From the NCBI RefSeq assembly GCF_041154485.1, contig NZ_AP028669.1, forward strand, positions 4,464,001 to 4,528,000: a stretch of DNA of 64,000 nucleotides, written 5' to 3'. A program made the translations under genes and the position numbers. Positions 11,507 to 20,412 of this stretch are shown in pieces (position 1 is the stretch's first letter; the number at the start of each line of letters is the position of its first letter). Origin of the DNA: Variovorax sp. V93 (lineage in GTDB: Bacteria; Pseudomonadota; Gammaproteobacteria; Burkholderiales; Burkholderiaceae_C). The notes beneath the pieces are model-generated. The model had not been told where the DNA came from, searched no databases, and saw nothing but the letters and a program-made list of their open reading frames with translations.

Positions 11507-12994
11507 ATGTTGAACCGTCGCACCCTCCTTGCCACCGCTGGCGCCACCGTGGCGCTGGCCTCTCCCATCGCCGGCATGGCGCAGGGGCGGAAGGACGCCA
11601 TCGTGATCGGCATGGCGCTCGAGCCGCCGGGGCTCGATCCGACCGCCGGCGCCGCAGCCGCCATCGCGGAGGTGGTGCACTACAACATCCTGGAGACGCT
11701 CACCAAGATCAACGCCGACGGCAGCGTCGCGCCGCTGCTGGCCGAGAGCTGGGAAGTCTCGCCCGACCTGAAGACCTACACCTTCAAGCTCCGCCGCGGC
11801 GTCAAGTACCAGAACGGCGAGCCCTTCAATGCCGCCACCGTGAAGTTCTCCTTCGACCGCGCCGGCGGCGAGAAGAGCACCAACAAGGACAAGCGCACCT
11901 TCGCGAACCTGAGCACGCAGGTGGTGGACGACTACACGGTGGTGGTCATCAACAAGGAAATCGACCCCGACCTGCCCTTCGTGCTGGGCCAGGCCACGGC
12001 CGTGATCGTCGAGCCCAAGAGCGCCGACGGCAACGCCACCAAGCCGGTCGGCACCGGCCCCTACAAGCTCGACAGCTGGGCCAAGGGCTCGTCGATCACG
12101 CTGAGCAAGTGGGAGGGCTTCCGCAGCCCGGCCACGGCCAAGATCAACAAGGTCACCTTCCGCTTCATATCCGACACGGCCGCGCAGGCCGCCGCGCTGA
12201 TGGCCGGCGACGTCGACGTGTTCACGCGCATCGGCACCCGCGCGGTGCCGCAGTTCAAGATGAATCCGCAGTTCCAGGTGATCCTGGCCGGCTCGCGCGC
12301 GAAGACCATCCTGTCGATCAACAACAAGAAGAAGCCGCTCGACGACGTGCGCGTGCGCCGCGCCATCCTCGCGGCCATCGACCGCAAGGCCGTGATCGAG
12401 GGCGCGGCCGACGGCTTCGGCGTGCCGATCGGCAGCCACTACGTGCCGGGTGCCGCAGGCTATGTCGACACCACGGGCCTCAACCCCTTCGACGTCGAGA
12501 AGGCCAAGAAGCTGATGTCCGAGGCCGGCGTGAAGACGCCGCTCGAACTCACCATGACGCTGCCGCCGCCGCCCTACGCGCGCCAGGGCGGCGAGGTGAT
12601 CGTGGCGCAGCTCGCCAAGATCGGCATCACGGTCAAGGTGCAGAACGTGGAGTGGGCGCAGTGGCTCAGCGGCACCTACGGCAACAAGGACTACGACCTG
12701 TCGATCGTTTCGCACGTCGAGCCCTTCGACCTCGGCAACTACGCCAAGCCCGACTACTACTGGGGCTACCAGTCGAAGGCCTTCAACGCGCTGTTCGACA
12801 AGATCAAGACCACGGCCAATGCCGCCGAGCGCAACAAGCTGCTCGGCGAAGCGCAGAAGATGCTGGCGGTCGACGCGGCCAACGGCTTCCTCTACCAGCC
12901 GCAGTTCCCCACCATCGCGAAGAAGAACGTGAAGGGCCTGTGGAAGGAGAACCCGATCTTCGTGAACGACCTCTCGGCGCTGTCATGGGGATGA
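11507..12994 (+). CDS. Solute-binding protein of peptide-type importer, copy 2
   Basis: A 495-residue SBP_bac_5 protein and paralogue of the preceding gene. It shares the signal pattern Arg-Arg-Thr-Leu-Leu-Ala-Thr and long identical blocks such as Ala-Ile-Asp-Arg-Lys-Ala-Val-Ile-Glu and Gly-Ser-His-Tyr-Val-Pro-Gly. Differences concentrate in surface and pocket regions, so a shifted ligand range is possible. The ATG at 11507 follows GGAG. The 205-base gap upstream holds no gene. The stop overlaps the amidase start (ATGA). Confidence 0.93.
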   Translation: MLNRRTLLATAGATVALASPIAGMAQGRKDAIVIGMALEPPGLDPTAGAAAAIAEVVHYNILETLTKINADGSVAPLLAESWEVSPDLKTYTFKLRRGVKYQNGEPFNAATVKFSFDRAGGEKSTNKDKRTFANLSTQVVDDYTVVVINKEIDPDLPFVLGQATAVIVEPKSADGNATKPVGTGPYKLDSWAKGSSITLSKWEGFRSPATAKINKVTFRFISDTAAQAAALMAGDVDVFTRIGTRAVPQFKMNPQFQVILAGSRAKTILSINNKKKPLDDVRVRRAILAAIDRKAVIEGAADGFGVPIGSHYVPGAAGYVDTTGLNPFDVEKAKKLMSEAGVKTPLELTMTLPPPPYARQGGEVIVAQLAKIGITVKVQNVEWAQWLSGTYGNKDYDLSIVSHVEPFDLGNYAKPDYYWGYQSKAFNALFDKIKTTANAAERNKLLGEAQKMLAVDAANGFLYQPQFPTIAKKNVKGLWKENPIFVNDLSALSWG

Positions 12995-14406
12995 GTGCCG
13001 ACGTGTCATCTTCTTCACTGAACGAGCTTTCCGCACAGGAACTCTCCGCCGCCTATCGCGACAGGCGCCTGTCCCCTGTCGAGGTCACGCAGGCCGTCAT
13101 CGCGCAGATCGAGCGCTGCGAGCCCAAGCTGCAGGCCACCTGGCTCTTCAGGCCCGAAGCCGCGCTCGAGCAGGCGCGCGCCTCGGAAGCACGCTGGCAG
13201 CGCGGCGACGCGCTCGGCCCGCTCGACGGCGTGCCGGCCACCATCAAGGAGAACATCGCGACCCGCGGCGATCCGATGCCGGCCGGCACGGCCGCCGTCG
13301 ACCTGAAGCCGGCGGCCGCCGATGCACCGCCCGCCGCGCGCCTGAAGGAAGCCGGCGCGGTGATCGTGAGCAAGACCACCATGCCGGACTACGGCATGCT
13401 GTCTTCGGGGCTTTCGAGCTTCCACACGCTGGCGCGCAACCCCTGGGACCTGAGCCGGACCCCCGGCGGCTCGAGCGCCGGCGCCGGTGCCGCGGCCGCC
13501 GCGGGCTATGGCCCGCTGCACATCGGCACCGACATCGGCGGGTCGCTCCGGCTGCCCGCGAGCTGGTGCGGCATCTTCACGCTCAAGCCGAGCCTGGGCC
13601 GCATCCCGATCGATCCGCCCTACATGGGCCGCGCGGCCGGTCCGATGACGCGCAGCGTCGGCGATGCCGCGCTGATGATGCAGGTGCTTTCGAAGCCCGA
13701 TGCACGCGACAGCATGAGCCTGCCGCCGCAGGACATAGCCTGGGAGAGCTTCGACGTATCGCCCGACCACCTGCGCGGACTGCGCATCGGGCTGCTGCTG
13801 GACGCGGGCTGCGGCCTCGCGGTCGAGCCCGAGATCCAGGCGGCGGTCGAGCATGCGGCGCGCCTGTTCGAAAAGGCGGGCGCCATCGTCGAACCGATGC
13901 AGCCGTTCATGTCGCAAGCCATGCTCGACGGCATGGACCACCTGTGGCGCATGCGCTCGCTGGTGGACATGAAGGCGCTGCGCCCCGACCAGCGCGCCAA
14001 GGTGCTGCCCTACATCCGCGAGTGGGCCGAGAGCGCGGCCGAATTCAGCGGCGAGCACGTGTTCCGCGGCTTCAGCCAGTTCCATGCGACGCGCGTGGCC
14101 ACGGTGCAGGCCTGCGCACGCTTCGACTACGTGATCTCGCCGGTGTCGCCGAACATGCCCGCGGCCGCGGAGGCGCCTTCGCCCACCAACGATCCGTTGC
14201 GGCCCCTGGAGCACATCGGCTTCACGGTGCCGTTCAACATGTCGGAGCAGCCGGCTTCGTCGGTGAACTGCGGCTACTCGGCGGGCGGATTGCCGATCGG
14301 GCTGCAGATCGCAGGGCAGCGCTTCGACGACCTTGGCGTGCTGCGCGTGTCGCGTGCGTTCGAGCAGATACGGGAGCCGCAGCGGCCCTGGCCTGTGTCG
14401 CCTTGA
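12991..14406 (+). CDS. Amidase (amidase signature family)
   Basis: Hydrolyses an amide bond. The Ser-cisSer-Lys triad is visible: Lys86 in Ala-Thr-Ile-Lys-Glu-Asn, the cis-serine in Pro-Gly-Gly-Ser-Ser-Ala-Gly-Ala near 161-162, and the nucleophile Ser185 in Asp-Ile-Gly-Gly-Ser-Leu-Arg. Length is 471 residues, normal for the family. I chose the ATG at 12991 because it overlaps the upstream stop; an in-frame ATG at 12985 adds two residues. Placement at the end of the importer operon suggests it acts on the imported compound. The substrate is not predictable, and no signal peptide is seen. Confidence 0.92.
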   Translation: MSADVSSSSLNELSAQELSAAYRDRRLSPVEVTQAVIAQIERCEPKLQATWLFRPEAALEQARASEARWQRGDALGPLDGVPATIKENIATRGDPMPAGTAAVDLKPAAADAPPAARLKEAGAVIVSKTTMPDYGMLSSGLSSFHTLARNPWDLSRTPGGSSAGAGAAAAAGYGPLHIGTDIGGSLRLPASWCGIFTLKPSLGRIPIDPPYMGRAAGPMTRSVGDAALMMQVLSKPDARDSMSLPPQDIAWESFDVSPDHLRGLRIGLLLDAGCGLAVEPEIQAAVEHAARLFEKAGAIVEPMQPFMSQAMLDGMDHLWRMRSLVDMKALRPDQRAKVLPYIREWAESAAEFSGEHVFRGFSQFHATRVATVQACARFDYVISPVSPNMPAAAEAPSPTNDPLRPLEHIGFTVPFNMSEQPASSVNCGYSAGGLPIGLQIAGQRFDDLGVLRVSRAFEQIREPQRPWPVSP

Positions 14407-14442
14407 ACAACAGCGCCTGAACAAAACAGCAGCGCCAGAAAA

Positions 14443-15069
14443 TCAAGTCGCGGCGTAGCGCCCCGGCTTGTGGTTTATCCATAGAAAAAGCCCCATCACC
14501 ACCGCAGCCAGCACCGACCAGCCCACGCGCTGCGGCGGAATCACGAACAGCGCGAGCAGCACCACCGTGCAGTCGATGCCGATCTGTACCTTGCCGGCGG
14601 GCCAGCCGCGCTTTTCCTGCAGGTACAGCGTCAGCACCGTCGCGCCGCCCAGGCTCGCGCGATGGCGCGCGAGGAACAGGCAGCCGGTGCCCAACAGCAG
14701 GCCGCCGAGCACCGCTGCGAAAGCCGGGTGCAGCGAATCGATCGAGATGTAGCGCGGCGCCCAGTCGGTCATCACCGACAGCAGCGCAATCGCCGAGAAG
14801 GTCTTGACCGTGAAGGCCCTTCCCATGTGGCGCCATGCGAACCAGTAGAACGGCAGGTTCACCAGGAAGAACACCTTGCCGAAGCTCACGCCCGTGGCGT
14901 AGTGCAAGAGGAATGCGACACCGGCCGTGCCGCCCGTGAGCAGCCCCGCCTGGCCGAACAGCATCATGGCAATGGCAACGAACAGCGTGCCCGAAAAGAT
15001 GGCCTGCGCGTCGTCGAAGCGGGAGTGACGCAGCAGTTCGGGCCGCGTGGTGGGTTGTGGCGCATCCAT
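14443..15069 (-). CDS. YitT family membrane protein
   Basis: A 208-residue integral membrane protein with about six predicted helices and the family-like Gly-Gly-Thr-Ala-Gly-Val near residue 47 and Arg-Ala-Ser-Leu-Gly-Gly-Ala-Thr near 140. It lacks the C-terminal soluble domain found in many YitT proteins. The function of the family is not established. It lies 37 bases downstream of a LysR gene on the same strand and converges with the amidase. Confidence 0.82.
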   Translation of the reverse strand: MDAPQPTTRPELLRHSRFDDAQAIFSGTLFVAIAMMLFGQAGLLTGGTAGVAFLLHYATGVSFGKVFFLVNLPFYWFAWRHMGRAFTVKTFSAIALLSVMTDWAPRYISIDSLHPAFAAVLGGLLLGTGCLFLARHRASLGGATVLTLYLQEKRGWPAGKVQIGIDCTVVLLALFVIPPQRVGWSVLAAVVMGLFLWINHKPGRYAAT

Positions 15070-15106
15070 GGCGGACCTGACGCAAATCCCGCGCCACCCG
15101 GCGGCC

Positions 15107-15976
15107 TCAGACCAGGTGGGTTGCCAGCATCTCCCGCGCGCGCGTCACGAATTCGGTCTCTCCGCGGCGCGCGGGCAGGAACTGGAACGCGACCCGGGGC
15201 AGGGCCGGCAGGCCGTGCGGCGGCGCGAGCCGGGCGACCCCGTCGCACACCGCCGATTCGTTAAGGCAGGCCACCCCCAGCCCCGCGGCCAGCGCCGACT
15301 GCAATCCCGCCACGCCCGAGGCCACGTGTGCCAGCACATACGGCACGCGCCGCCGCCGCAGCAGCGCCACGGTGTACTGATGCAATGAGCAGGTATCCGG
15401 CAAGGCGAGCAGCCGGACCGGCTCGCCGCGCGCGAGCCGCATGCCGGCCGCGCCGAGCCACGCGAGCGATTCGCGCCGGATCACCGGTGCCTTCGCACCC
15501 TGCTCGGGCGATGGCGATGACCCGGCAATGTTCATCGCCAGCCCCACGTCGAAATCGCCGTGCGCATAGGCGGCGCGCAGCGCGTCGCTCTTCATGATGC
15601 TCACGTGCAGCCGCACCTGCGGATAGCTCTCGCCAAGGCGCCCCAGCAGCCGCGTGAGATCGCCGGGACGAAAGTAGTCGGTCACGGCGAGCCGCAGTTC
15701 GCCCTGCAGCGTCTCGCCATGCAGGTCGCGGAATGCCTCGTCGCTGAGCGCGAGGATGCGGCGCGCATAGGCCAGGAGCCGCGTGCCGGCCTCGGTCGGC
15801 GCCACGCCGGCCTTGCTGCGCGTGAGCAGCGACTGCCCCGCCCGCTGCTCGAGCTTGCGGATCTGCTCGCTGACCGACGATTGCGACAGGAAGACGCGCG
15901 GCGCCGCGGCCGTGAGGCTGCCGGCATCGATCACCGCGGCCAGGGTGCGAAGCTGTTCCAGGTCGAAGGTCTGCAT
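15107..15976 (-). CDS. LysR-type transcriptional regulator
   Basis: A 289-residue LTTR with an N-terminal winged helix-turn-helix (Phe-Leu-Ser-Gln-Ser-Ser-Val-Ser-Glu-Gln-Ile near residue 29) followed by a substrate-binding domain from about residue 90. It is divergent from a tautomerase at 16089, with a 112-base shared region holding two palindromes, the usual layout for autoregulation plus control of the neighbour. The YitT gene follows on the same strand. The effector is unknown. Confidence 0.9.
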   Translation of the reverse strand: MQTFDLEQLRTLAAVIDAGSLTAAAPRVFLSQSSVSEQIRKLEQRAGQSLLTRSKAGVAPTEAGTRLLAYARRILALSDEAFRDLHGETLQGELRLAVTDYFRPGDLTRLLGRLGESYPQVRLHVSIMKSDALRAAYAHGDFDVGLAMNIAGSSPSPEQGAKAPVIRRESLAWLGAAGMRLARGEPVRLLALPDTCSLHQYTVALLRRRRVPYVLAHVASGVAGLQSALAAGLGVACLNESAVCDGVARLAPPHGLPALPRVAFQFLPARRGETEFVTRAREMLATHLV

Positions 15977-15997
15977 GGTTCATCCATCCGCATATCC

Positions 15998-16047
15998 GAT
16001 GGATTCCATCATATCTTCCCGCTTTTCCGATGTCATGGGAATTCCCA
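15998..16047. promoter_or_regulatory. Two palindromes between lysR and tautomerase
   Basis: GATGGATTCCATC at 15998-16010 is a 6-1-6 perfect inverted repeat, and it also fits the T-N11-A shape of LysR boxes when flanks are included. TGGGAATTCCCA at 16036-16047 is a perfect 12-bp palindrome. They are centred about 38 bases apart in the divergent intergenic region. Binding by the adjacent LysR protein is inferred. Confidence 0.5.
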
Positions 16048-16088
16048 CAATAGCCCCATCGTTCACTCATCCCTTCATGGAGTTCCCT

Positions 16089-16487
16089 ATGCCGCACATC
16101 GTTGTCCACCTCTCGGGCGAACCCGACGCCCAGCTCACGCGCAAGACCGTTGACGCGGTCGCCGAACTGACCCAGAGCGTGCTCGGCAAGCAATTGCCGG
16201 TGATCGCCATCACGGTGCAGTACATCGCCGCCGACACATGGTTCATCGGCGGGCAGTCGCTGGCCTCGCTCGGCAAGTCGGCCTTTCACCTCGACATCAG
16301 CGTCACCGACGAAACCAACACCAAGGCCGAGAAGGCACGCTACCTGCGCGAGGTGCATGCGGCCATGGCGCGGCTGCGGCCCGATCTGCACGAGGTGTCG
16401 TACATCCATGTGATCGACGCCCGCGGCGCGGCCTACGGCTACGGCGGAAAGACGCAGGAGTACCGCCACCAGCAAGCGGGCGTTTGA
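16089..16487 (+). CDS. Tautomerase family protein (Pro1)
   Basis: A 132-residue member of the tautomerase/4-oxalocrotonate superfamily. The ATG at 16089 is followed directly by proline, which becomes the catalytic N-terminal Pro1. An in-frame ATG 12 bases upstream would bury it, so 16089 is preferred. Length and pattern suggest two beta-alpha-beta halves (the second from about Phe-His-Leu-Asp-Ile-Ser), as in fused 4-OT relatives. It is probably controlled by the divergent LysR regulator. The substrate is unknown. Confidence 0.85.
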   Translation: MPHIVVHLSGEPDAQLTRKTVDAVAELTQSVLGKQLPVIAITVQYIAADTWFIGGQSLASLGKSAFHLDISVTDETNTKAEKARYLREVHAAMARLRPDLHEVSYIHVIDARGAAYGYGGKTQEYRHQQAGV

Positions 16488-16518
16488 AGCCTGTGGCGGG
16501 GCATGGCACCATCCGGCC

Positions 16519-17877
16519 ATGCCCTCCGCCACCCTGCACGCCGACAGCTTCGGCAACCCGCTCACGCTCGACGATGCGGCCAGCCTGCCGCTGGTCGAGG
16601 ACTTCGTCATGGGCTTCGTGTCGACCGAGGCGCGCGCGGTCAACCTGCTGGCCCTCGCCGACCGCGACGCGAGCCCCATGGTGCAGGCCTACTGCGCAAC
16701 GCTGCACCTCTTTGCGGAATCGCGCGACGCCGCAGCCAATGCACGCCCCTTCCTCGCAAGGGCCCGCGCCGCGTCCGGGCGCGCCACGCCGCGCGAGCGG
16801 CGCTACATCGCAGCCATCGAGGCCTGGGCCGAGGGCGACATCGCCAAGGCCATCGCCCTGCACGCCGAGCAGGCACGGGAATACCCACGCGACCTGGTGT
16901 CGGTGAAGCTGGGGCAATACCACTGCTTCAACACCGGCGACTGTCCGGGCATGCTCCGGCTCGCGCTCGCCGCGCTGCCGGCCGCGCCCGAGGTGCCCTA
17001 TGTGCACGGCATGGCCGCCTTCGGCTACGAGCAATGCCACCTGATGCGCGAGGCCGAGGCCAGCGCGCGCCACGCCATCGGCATGTGCCGCAAGGAGCCT
17101 TGGGCGCACCATGCGCTGGCGCATGTGATGCTCACCGAAGGCCGGCTCCGCGAAGGGCTGGCCTTCATGCAGGGCGTGAGCGACACCTGGAGCGGTCTCA
17201 ATTCGTTCATGGTCACGCACAACTGGTGGCACGTGGCGCTGTTCCTGATCGAGCTCGGCCGCGACGACGAAGCGCTCGCGCTCTACGACCGCGAGGTGTG
17301 GGGCGTGGTGAAGGACTATTCGCAGGACCAGATCGGCGCCGTCTCGCTGCTGGCGCGCTTCGAACTCGCGGGCATCGAGGTGGGCGCGCGGTGGGACGAC
17401 GTGGCGGGCCACCTGCTGCAGCGCACCACCGACCATGTGCTGCCTTTCCTCGACCTGCAGTACCTGTATGGCCTGGCGCGCGCCGGGCGCCCTGAAGCCG
17501 ATGCGTTGCTGCGCAACATCGAGGCCCATGCGCCGCGCGCGCCGCTCTCGACGCGCGCCGCCTGGCAGAGCGTGTGCGTGCCGGCCGCGCGCGGGCTCGT
17601 TGCCCATGCGCGCGGCGATTTCGCCTCCACCATCGAAGGACTCGGCAGCGCCCTGCCGCGCCTGGTCGAGATCGGCGGCAGCCATGCGCAGCGCGACCTG
17701 TTCGAGCAGGTGTACCTCGATGCGCTCATACGCATCGGCAGCCAGGCCGCGCTCGCGGGCGCCCAGGGCATCCTGCAGCAGCAGCTCAACGGCCAGCCCG
17801 AATCGCTGCGCCTGCGGCGCCAGGCCGGCGAGGTCTATGCGCGGCTCGGCCTCGGGCAGCTCGCTCCCCGTCCCTGA
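16519..17877 (+). CDS. TTC38-like tetratricopeptide protein
   Basis: A 452-residue soluble protein of helical TPR-like repeats. It resembles the TTC38 family, which occurs in bacteria and animals: Gly-Gln-Tyr-His-Cys-Phe-Asn-Thr-Gly-Asp near residue 133, His-Gly-Met-Ala-Ala-Phe-Gly-Tyr-Glu-Gln near 163, and Thr-His-Asn-Trp-Trp-His near 233. The conserved His, Cys and Trp residues are unusual for a pure scaffold, but no enzymatic function is established. It starts 31 bases after the tautomerase stop, with no clear Shine-Dalgarno sequence, and is followed by an exported D-aminoacylase. Confidence 0.72.
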   Translation: MPSATLHADSFGNPLTLDDAASLPLVEDFVMGFVSTEARAVNLLALADRDASPMVQAYCATLHLFAESRDAAANARPFLARARAASGRATPRERRYIAAIEAWAEGDIAKAIALHAEQAREYPRDLVSVKLGQYHCFNTGDCPGMLRLALAALPAAPEVPYVHGMAAFGYEQCHLMREAEASARHAIGMCRKEPWAHHALAHVMLTEGRLREGLAFMQGVSDTWSGLNSFMVTHNWWHVALFLIELGRDDEALALYDREVWGVVKDYSQDQIGAVSLLARFELAGIEVGARWDDVAGHLLQRTTDHVLPFLDLQYLYGLARAGRPEADALLRNIEAHAPRAPLSTRAAWQSVCVPAARGLVAHARGDFASTIEGLGSALPRLVEIGGSHAQRDLFEQVYLDALIRIGSQAALAGAQGILQQQLNGQPESLRLRRQAGEVYARLGLGQLAPRP

Positions 17878-17990
17878 GGCGCGGGCGAAGGCCATGCATT
17901 CCGGTCATGGGAGGTGGCGCAAAAGGAATTAACGGACGCGCGGGGGCGACTTCTAAACTGCCCGCTCCACATCGCTCCGGGCTCCCTCCC

Positions 17991-19586
17991 ATGCAGAAAT
18001 CAGTCGTCGTGCTCGCCATCTCCGCGGCTTTGGCAAGCCTCTCATCCGCAGCCCCCGGCGCAACCGATGCCCTCGTCGAGCTCGACCTGCTGCTGCGCGG
18101 AGGCACCGTCTACACCGGCGATTCGGACGAGCCCGTGGTGGGCGACGTCGGCATCGCGGGCGACCGCATCGTCTTCGCTGGCCGGAAGGCGCCGCCACAG
18201 TTCAGCGCGCGGCGAACCATCGACGCGGCCGGCCTGGTCGTGGCGCCGGGCTTCATCGATGCGCACACCCACGCCGATGCCGACCTGCATTCCACCGATC
18301 CGCACAAGCGCCTGAACATTCCCTTTCTCACCCAGGGCGTGACCACCGCGGTCATCGGCAACGACGGCTTCGGCGGTTTCGACATCGCCGCGCAGACGCA
18401 GCGCCTGCGATCGGCGCCCGTTGGAACCAACGTCGCCATGTACGTGGGCTTCGGCCCCGTGCGCATCGACCAGCTCGGCGAAGCCAACCGTACGCCCACG
18501 CCCGAGCAGCTCGACGCCATGCGCCGGCACGTGAGCCGCGCCATGTGCGACGGCGCGCTGGGGCTTTCGACCGGGCTTTTCTATCCGCCGCAGAATTTCT
18601 CGAAGACCGAGGAAGTGATCGAGCTCGCGAAAGTCGCGGCCCATCACGGCGGGCTCTACGACAGCCACATCCGCGACGAGTCGATGTACAACATCGGGCT
18701 CAAGGGCGCCATCGAGGAAGTGATCCGCATCGGCCGCGAAGCCCGCCTGCCGGTGCATGTGGCGCACATCAAGGCACTGGGCGTGGACGTGCAGGGCCAG
18801 AGCGGCGACATCATCCGCCGCATCGAGAAGGAGCGCGCCGCCGGCCTCGACATCACGGCCGACCACTATCCGTGGACGGCATCGAGCACGCGTTTCTCGG
18901 CCGCGCTCGTGCCGCCCTGGGCGGTCGATGGCGGCCGCGCGGCAATGCTCAAGCGCTTCGACGACCCGGCCGTCCAGGAGCGCCTGCGCACCGGCATGCG
19001 CGAGAACCTGCGCCTGCGCGGCGGTCCGGAGACCATCCTGTTCTCGGCCGGCAGCACCAGGTACATGGGCAAGACGCTGGCCGACGTGGCCAAGGCCTCG
19101 AATGCCGATCCGGTGGATGCCGCCATCGCCGTGCTGCGCGACGGCGACCTGATGATCGCCTCGTTCAACCAGAGCGACGACGACGTGCGCGCGTTCATGA
19201 AGCGGCCGTGGGTCATGACCTCGTCCGACTCCTCGCTGGGCCATCCGCGCGCCTACGGCACCTTCGCGCGCAAGTACGACCAGTACGTGGTGAAGGAACA
19301 CACGATCTCGATGGGCCAGTTCATCCGCAGCAGCTCGTCGCTGACCGCGGACACGCTGGGGCTCCGACAGCGCGGGCACCTGCGGCCGGGCTACTACGCC
19401 GACGTGGTCGTGTTCGACCCCGCACGCTATGCCGCCAGGGCCACCTACACGCAGCCGGCACTGCTGTCGGAAGGCGTGGTCGCGGTGCTGGTGAACGGCC
19501 GCCTGGCGGTGGATGCCGGCAAGCCCACGGGCGTGGGCGCGGGCCAGCCGCTGCTGCGCACGCCGAAGGCCGGCAGCTGCACCTGA
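17991..19586 (+). CDS. Exported N-acyl-D-amino-acid deacylase-like amidohydrolase
   Basis: A 531-residue amidohydrolase of the D-aminoacylase type, which removes acyl groups from D-amino acids using zinc. Metal-site motifs are Ile-Asp-Ala-His-Thr-His-Ala-Asp near residue 87, Val-Ala-His-Ile-Lys near 260, Thr-Ala-Asp-His-Tyr near 289, and Ser-Ser-Asp-Ser-Ser-Leu-Gly-His near 410. Unlike most cytoplasmic relatives it begins with a hydrophobic signal-like segment ending at Ala-Pro-Gly-Ala, so it is probably periplasmic. The ATG at 17991 follows a 113-base gap. Dihydropyrimidinase-like activity cannot be excluded. Confidence 0.87.
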   Translation: MQKSVVVLAISAALASLSSAAPGATDALVELDLLLRGGTVYTGDSDEPVVGDVGIAGDRIVFAGRKAPPQFSARRTIDAAGLVVAPGFIDAHTHADADLHSTDPHKRLNIPFLTQGVTTAVIGNDGFGGFDIAAQTQRLRSAPVGTNVAMYVGFGPVRIDQLGEANRTPTPEQLDAMRRHVSRAMCDGALGLSTGLFYPPQNFSKTEEVIELAKVAAHHGGLYDSHIRDESMYNIGLKGAIEEVIRIGREARLPVHVAHIKALGVDVQGQSGDIIRRIEKERAAGLDITADHYPWTASSTRFSAALVPPWAVDGGRAAMLKRFDDPAVQERLRTGMRENLRLRGGPETILFSAGSTRYMGKTLADVAKASNADPVDAAIAVLRDGDLMIASFNQSDDDVRAFMKRPWVMTSSDSSLGHPRAYGTFARKYDQYVVKEHTISMGQFIRSSSSLTADTLGLRQRGHLRPGYYADVVVFDPARYAARATYTQPALLSEGVVAVLVNGRLAVDAGKPTGVGAGQPLLRTPKAGSCT

Positions 19587-19592
19587 GGCGGC

Positions 19593-20285
19593 TCAGCTCT
19601 TCTTCAGATGCCGCCGCTGGTCGTAGGTCGGCTGCGGCGGCAGGTCGGCCAGGTGCCGCGTGTCGGCCCAGTCGAGAATTTCGATGGCATCGGGCATGGC
19701 GGGATCGGCAATGCGGATGCGGTTGAAGCCCGCGTTGGGAATGTCGCTCTGGCGCGGCCCGCTCAGGCTGAGCCCGCGCGCGGTGCGCCACACCATGTCG
19801 AGCACGCCGCCGTGCGTGACGACCACCAGCCGCTGCCCCCGGTGCGCAGCAGCCAGTGCGCCGATGGCCGCGACGATGCGGGTGTGGAATTCGCGCGCCG
19901 TCTCGCCTTCGGGCATGGCGTGGTCCTCGCGGAACTCCAGCCATTGCTCCCAGGCACGCGGATGCAGCGCCTGGATCTCGTCGGCCCGCATGCCTTCGAC
20001 GATGCCGAAGTACTGCTCGCGCAAGCCCGCCGACGTGACCACCGGCAGCGACAGCTGCAGCGCGGCCGGCGCGGCGGTCTGCTGCGCGCGCATGAGGTCG
20101 CTGCTGATGATGTGCTGCGCGGTCTCGCCCGCCAGGCGCAGTCCGAGGCGGCGCGCCTGCTCGTGGCCGATGTCGTTGAGCGGCACGTCGGCATGCCCCT
20201 GGAAGCGCAGCTCGCGGTTCCAGGCGGTCTCGCCGTGGCGGATCAGGATGAGTTCGGTCGCGGAGTCGGGTGGAGGCATGGGCAT
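19593..20285 (-). CDS. Histidine phosphatase family protein
   Basis: A 230-residue phosphoglycerate-mutase-like phosphatase. The catalytic motif Leu-Ile-Arg-His-Gly-Glu-Thr-Ala-Trp-Asn lies near residue 12, the acid residue in Glu-Gly-Glu-Thr near 126, and the second histidine in Val-Val-Thr-His-Gly-Gly-Val-Leu near 155. It may be an alpha-ribazole phosphatase or a broad phosphatase; no cobalamin genes are nearby. Start 20285 is chosen because GGAGA lies 11 bases upstream; 20279 is also possible. It is divergent from the hydrolase at 20413. Confidence 0.9.
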   Translation of the reverse strand: MPMPPPDSATELILIRHGETAWNRELRFQGHADVPLNDIGHEQARRLGLRLAGETAQHIISSDLMRAQQTAAPAALQLSLPVVTSAGLREQYFGIVEGMRADEIQALHPRAWEQWLEFREDHAMPEGETAREFHTRIVAAIGALAAAHRGQRLVVVTHGGVLDMVWRTARGLSLSGPRQSDIPNAGFNRIRIADPAMPDAIEILDWADTRHLADLPPQPTYDQRRHLKKS

Positions 20286-20400
20286 GGAGTGCCCATTCTC
20301 CACTGCGTGCGTGACGCTCGGGGACCTGGGTGGCTGCATCTGTTGCAGGGCCGCCACCTGCAACTCGAACAGCGCCGCGCTCGCCGCGCCGGCGATGGCG

Positions 20401-20406
20401 CAAAAT
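20401..20406 (+). promoter_or_regulatory. Putative -10 of the alpha/beta hydrolase gene
   Basis: CAAAAT lies six bases before the ATG at 20413, with no Shine-Dalgarno sequence. Its position argues for that start over the in-frame ATG at 20395. It is a weaker match to the consensus than the pth or ferredoxin examples. Confidence 0.35.
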
Positions 20407-20412
20407 CCGGCC

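Noticed and set aside
9730..11664. A 644-codon open frame on the minus strand opposite the solute-binding proteins
   Set aside because: It mirrors two well-supported plus-strand genes and its translation is His/Arg/Val/Gly-rich with no family pattern. Long antisense frames are expected at this GC content.
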